Notes under the pieces: model-generated | Seen by the model: only the letters and a program-made list of their open reading frames with translations | What the model was told of the DNA's origin: nothing | Databases searched by the model: none | Translations under genes and position numbers: made by a program | In this document: positions 63,201 to 64,000 of the stretch, in pieces | Layout: each line of letters opens with the position of its first letter | How positions within the stretch are numbered: position 1 is the stretch's first letter | Assembly: GCA_022419385.1 (NCBI GenBank) | Contig: JAJUBI010000007.1 | Location: forward strand, 3,753,768 to 3,817,767 | Direction of reading: 5' to 3' | Source: Paraconiothyrium sp. Pb-2020 | Lineage: Eukaryota; Ascomycota; Dothideomycetes; Pleosporales; Didymosphaeriaceae | Length of the DNA: 64,000 bases

Positions 63201-64000
63201 CCCGAGGTCGAAGAAAATGGCACAGGCGCGGTTGATATCTCGCCAGAAGTGGTGGATGCAGAAGTAGGCGATCAATCTCCAGAGGTCGCAAATGATGAAT
63301 CCGAAGACACTTCACACACTCCACTCGATGAAGAGATGGATGAGGTTCAGCCCACTACACCTCCCGCGGAACCTGAAGATGCTGCTGAAGATGTAGTGGA
63401 TAATTCCAACGAGAAGGAAGCTGAGAAGACGGTCACTGAAGGAAACGATCCTGAGCCTGTAGCAACCGCAGGAGATGGGGCGGGAGTAGCGATTGTGCAA
63501 GCTGGAGAAAGTGTTGCTAGTCAAGCCGCGGAAATGGAGCCGAGCCCGCAACAGGAGTCCAACACTGCTGCAGCTGAGACCAGCGAGGAAGCACCTGCCG
63601 AGCAAGTACAAGAACCGGCAACGCAGTCGGTGACTGAAGAGCCTGCCCAGGCCGAGGCCATGGTGGAGGATGCCCCCGCGGAGCGATCCTTGGAGCAGCC
63701 TGAGGTAGTTGAAGAGCCTGAAAGTGCCCAAGATACAGGTCTGCCCACAAATGAGGAACCACCGGATTCTACTGGTCCACACGACGACACGCAACCGCGA
63801 ACGCCACCGAACGAGTCAGCAATGGTTGACGGGCCCACACCTGATACAACACCGAGAGAAAAACATAGGCGTCGGCACTCTCACGCACACCGTGACAGCA
63901 GACACTCGCATCGCAGACGCGAAAGCAACGCTAGCGCTAATGAACGTCCTACGCTAAACCCGTTTGCTTTGTTGGCTGCTACCAGGCTCGCTGCACCTGT
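57256..64000 (+). CDS. Giant acidic, intrinsically disordered Glu/Pro/Ala/Ser-rich protein, 3'-partial
   Basis: Three exons: 57,256-57,457, 57,545-62,065 and 62,149 to the edge. Introns are 87 and 83 bp (gtatgt...gacag, gtaaga...agcag), both phase 1 and both preserving the frame. The ATG has a good context (caaccATGcg). 2,191 codons are visible without a stop. The N-terminus (YSPWANPYSTGP, PIFYHPGVEQVV) is the only folded-looking part, followed by EESDDDDSEE. A Lys-rich block covers about residues 275-392 (KKGIAKKIGKGKATGF, KKKLSKAEERKKKKHDEKEKK). The rest is acidic Glu/Pro/Ala/Ser/Thr sequence with repeats such as EESAP and AEESPATEDVPA. Near residue 2,141 comes an Arg/His/Ser block (HRRRHSHAHRDSRHSHRRR). 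No catalytic domain is visible, and I do not recognise the family. A scaffold or cytoskeletal role would be speculation. Confidence 0.85.
57458..57544 (+). other. Intron 1 of the acidic-protein gene
   Basis: 87 bp from gtatgt to gacag, with a ctgac branch-point candidate at 57,495-57,499. Splicing joins GAG codon halves (g|ag). The earlier AG at 57,501-57,502 would lead to a stop. Confidence 0.85.
59257..59364 (+). repeat. 36-bp in-frame tandem repeat inside the acidic-protein gene
   Basis: Two identical 36-bp units (59,257-59,292 and 59,293-59,328; 12 residues, PAAEESPATEDV) and a third diverged unit. It lies in a longer zone of degenerate Glu/Pro/Ala repeats, 58,790-59,430. Confidence 0.85.
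62066..62148 (+). other. Intron 2 of the acidic-protein gene
   Basis: 83 bp from gtaaga to aagcag, with ctgaat/ttgac branch candidates about 15-22 bp before the acceptor. Splicing joins g|at to make Asp. The unspliced frame would stop at 62,101. Confidence 0.88.

Noticed and set aside
57612..63838. Long antisense frames (up to 190 codons, Ser/Gly/Ala- or Leu/Arg-rich) opposite the acidic-protein gene
   Set aside because: They mirror the biased GAA/GCA/CCA/TCA codons of the sense strand; composition changes with frame and there are no motifs.

Overview
The window looks like genomic DNA of a filamentous ascomycete (Pezizomycotina; Dothideomycetes is a guess from the gene families). Spliced protein genes of balanced base composition flank about 40 kb of extremely AT-rich DNA (about 9,045-49,025). 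Almost every original CpA/TpG there has become TpA, the signature of repeat-induced point mutation (RIP). No intact gene lies inside the island. It is a graveyard of nested LTR retrotransposons.

Layout. (1) 1-8,473, minus strand: the 5' 2,819 codons of one very large DUF6606-DUF3638-DUF3645 protein. A one-base deletion in a homopolymer breaks the frame, and the gene continues through a splice donor beyond the left edge. (2) 8,474-9,045: intergenic. (3) 9,045-49,025: RIP island with three Ty3/Gypsy families, called A, B and C here. All carry gag/pol remnants and two have clear chromodomain remnants. Family A has an LTR of about 493 bp, B about 520 bp and C 415 bp. From LTR ends, 5-bp target-site duplications (TSDs) and polypurine tracts I read: a minus-strand B element (10,097-25,471) holding a solo A LTR, an A-LTR-bounded inverted gag segment and a complete C element (C1); a plus-strand B element (25,472-32,052) head to head with it; and an A element (A2, 32,592-46,611) that landed in the chromodomain of an older A copy and was itself split by a second C element (C2). 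(4) 49,022-50,444: two gene relics beside the island, a zinc-cluster-type transcription factor fragment with a RIP-type stop and a CmcJ-like oxygenase pseudogene. (5) 50,845-51,362, minus: a small secreted NTF2-like protein, also with a one-base frameshift. (6) 52,158-54,941: two conserved-looking proteins without a recognised family. (7) 57,256-64,000: three exons of a huge acidic, disordered Glu/Pro/Ala/Ser-rich protein that runs off the right edge.

The genes form no pathway or cluster. The window mainly records genome defence: retrotransposon nesting, LTR-LTR recombination, RIP of all copies and apparent leakage of RIP into a neighbouring gene. Single-base frameshifts in otherwise conserved genes also raise the possibility of leftover indel errors in a long-read assembly.
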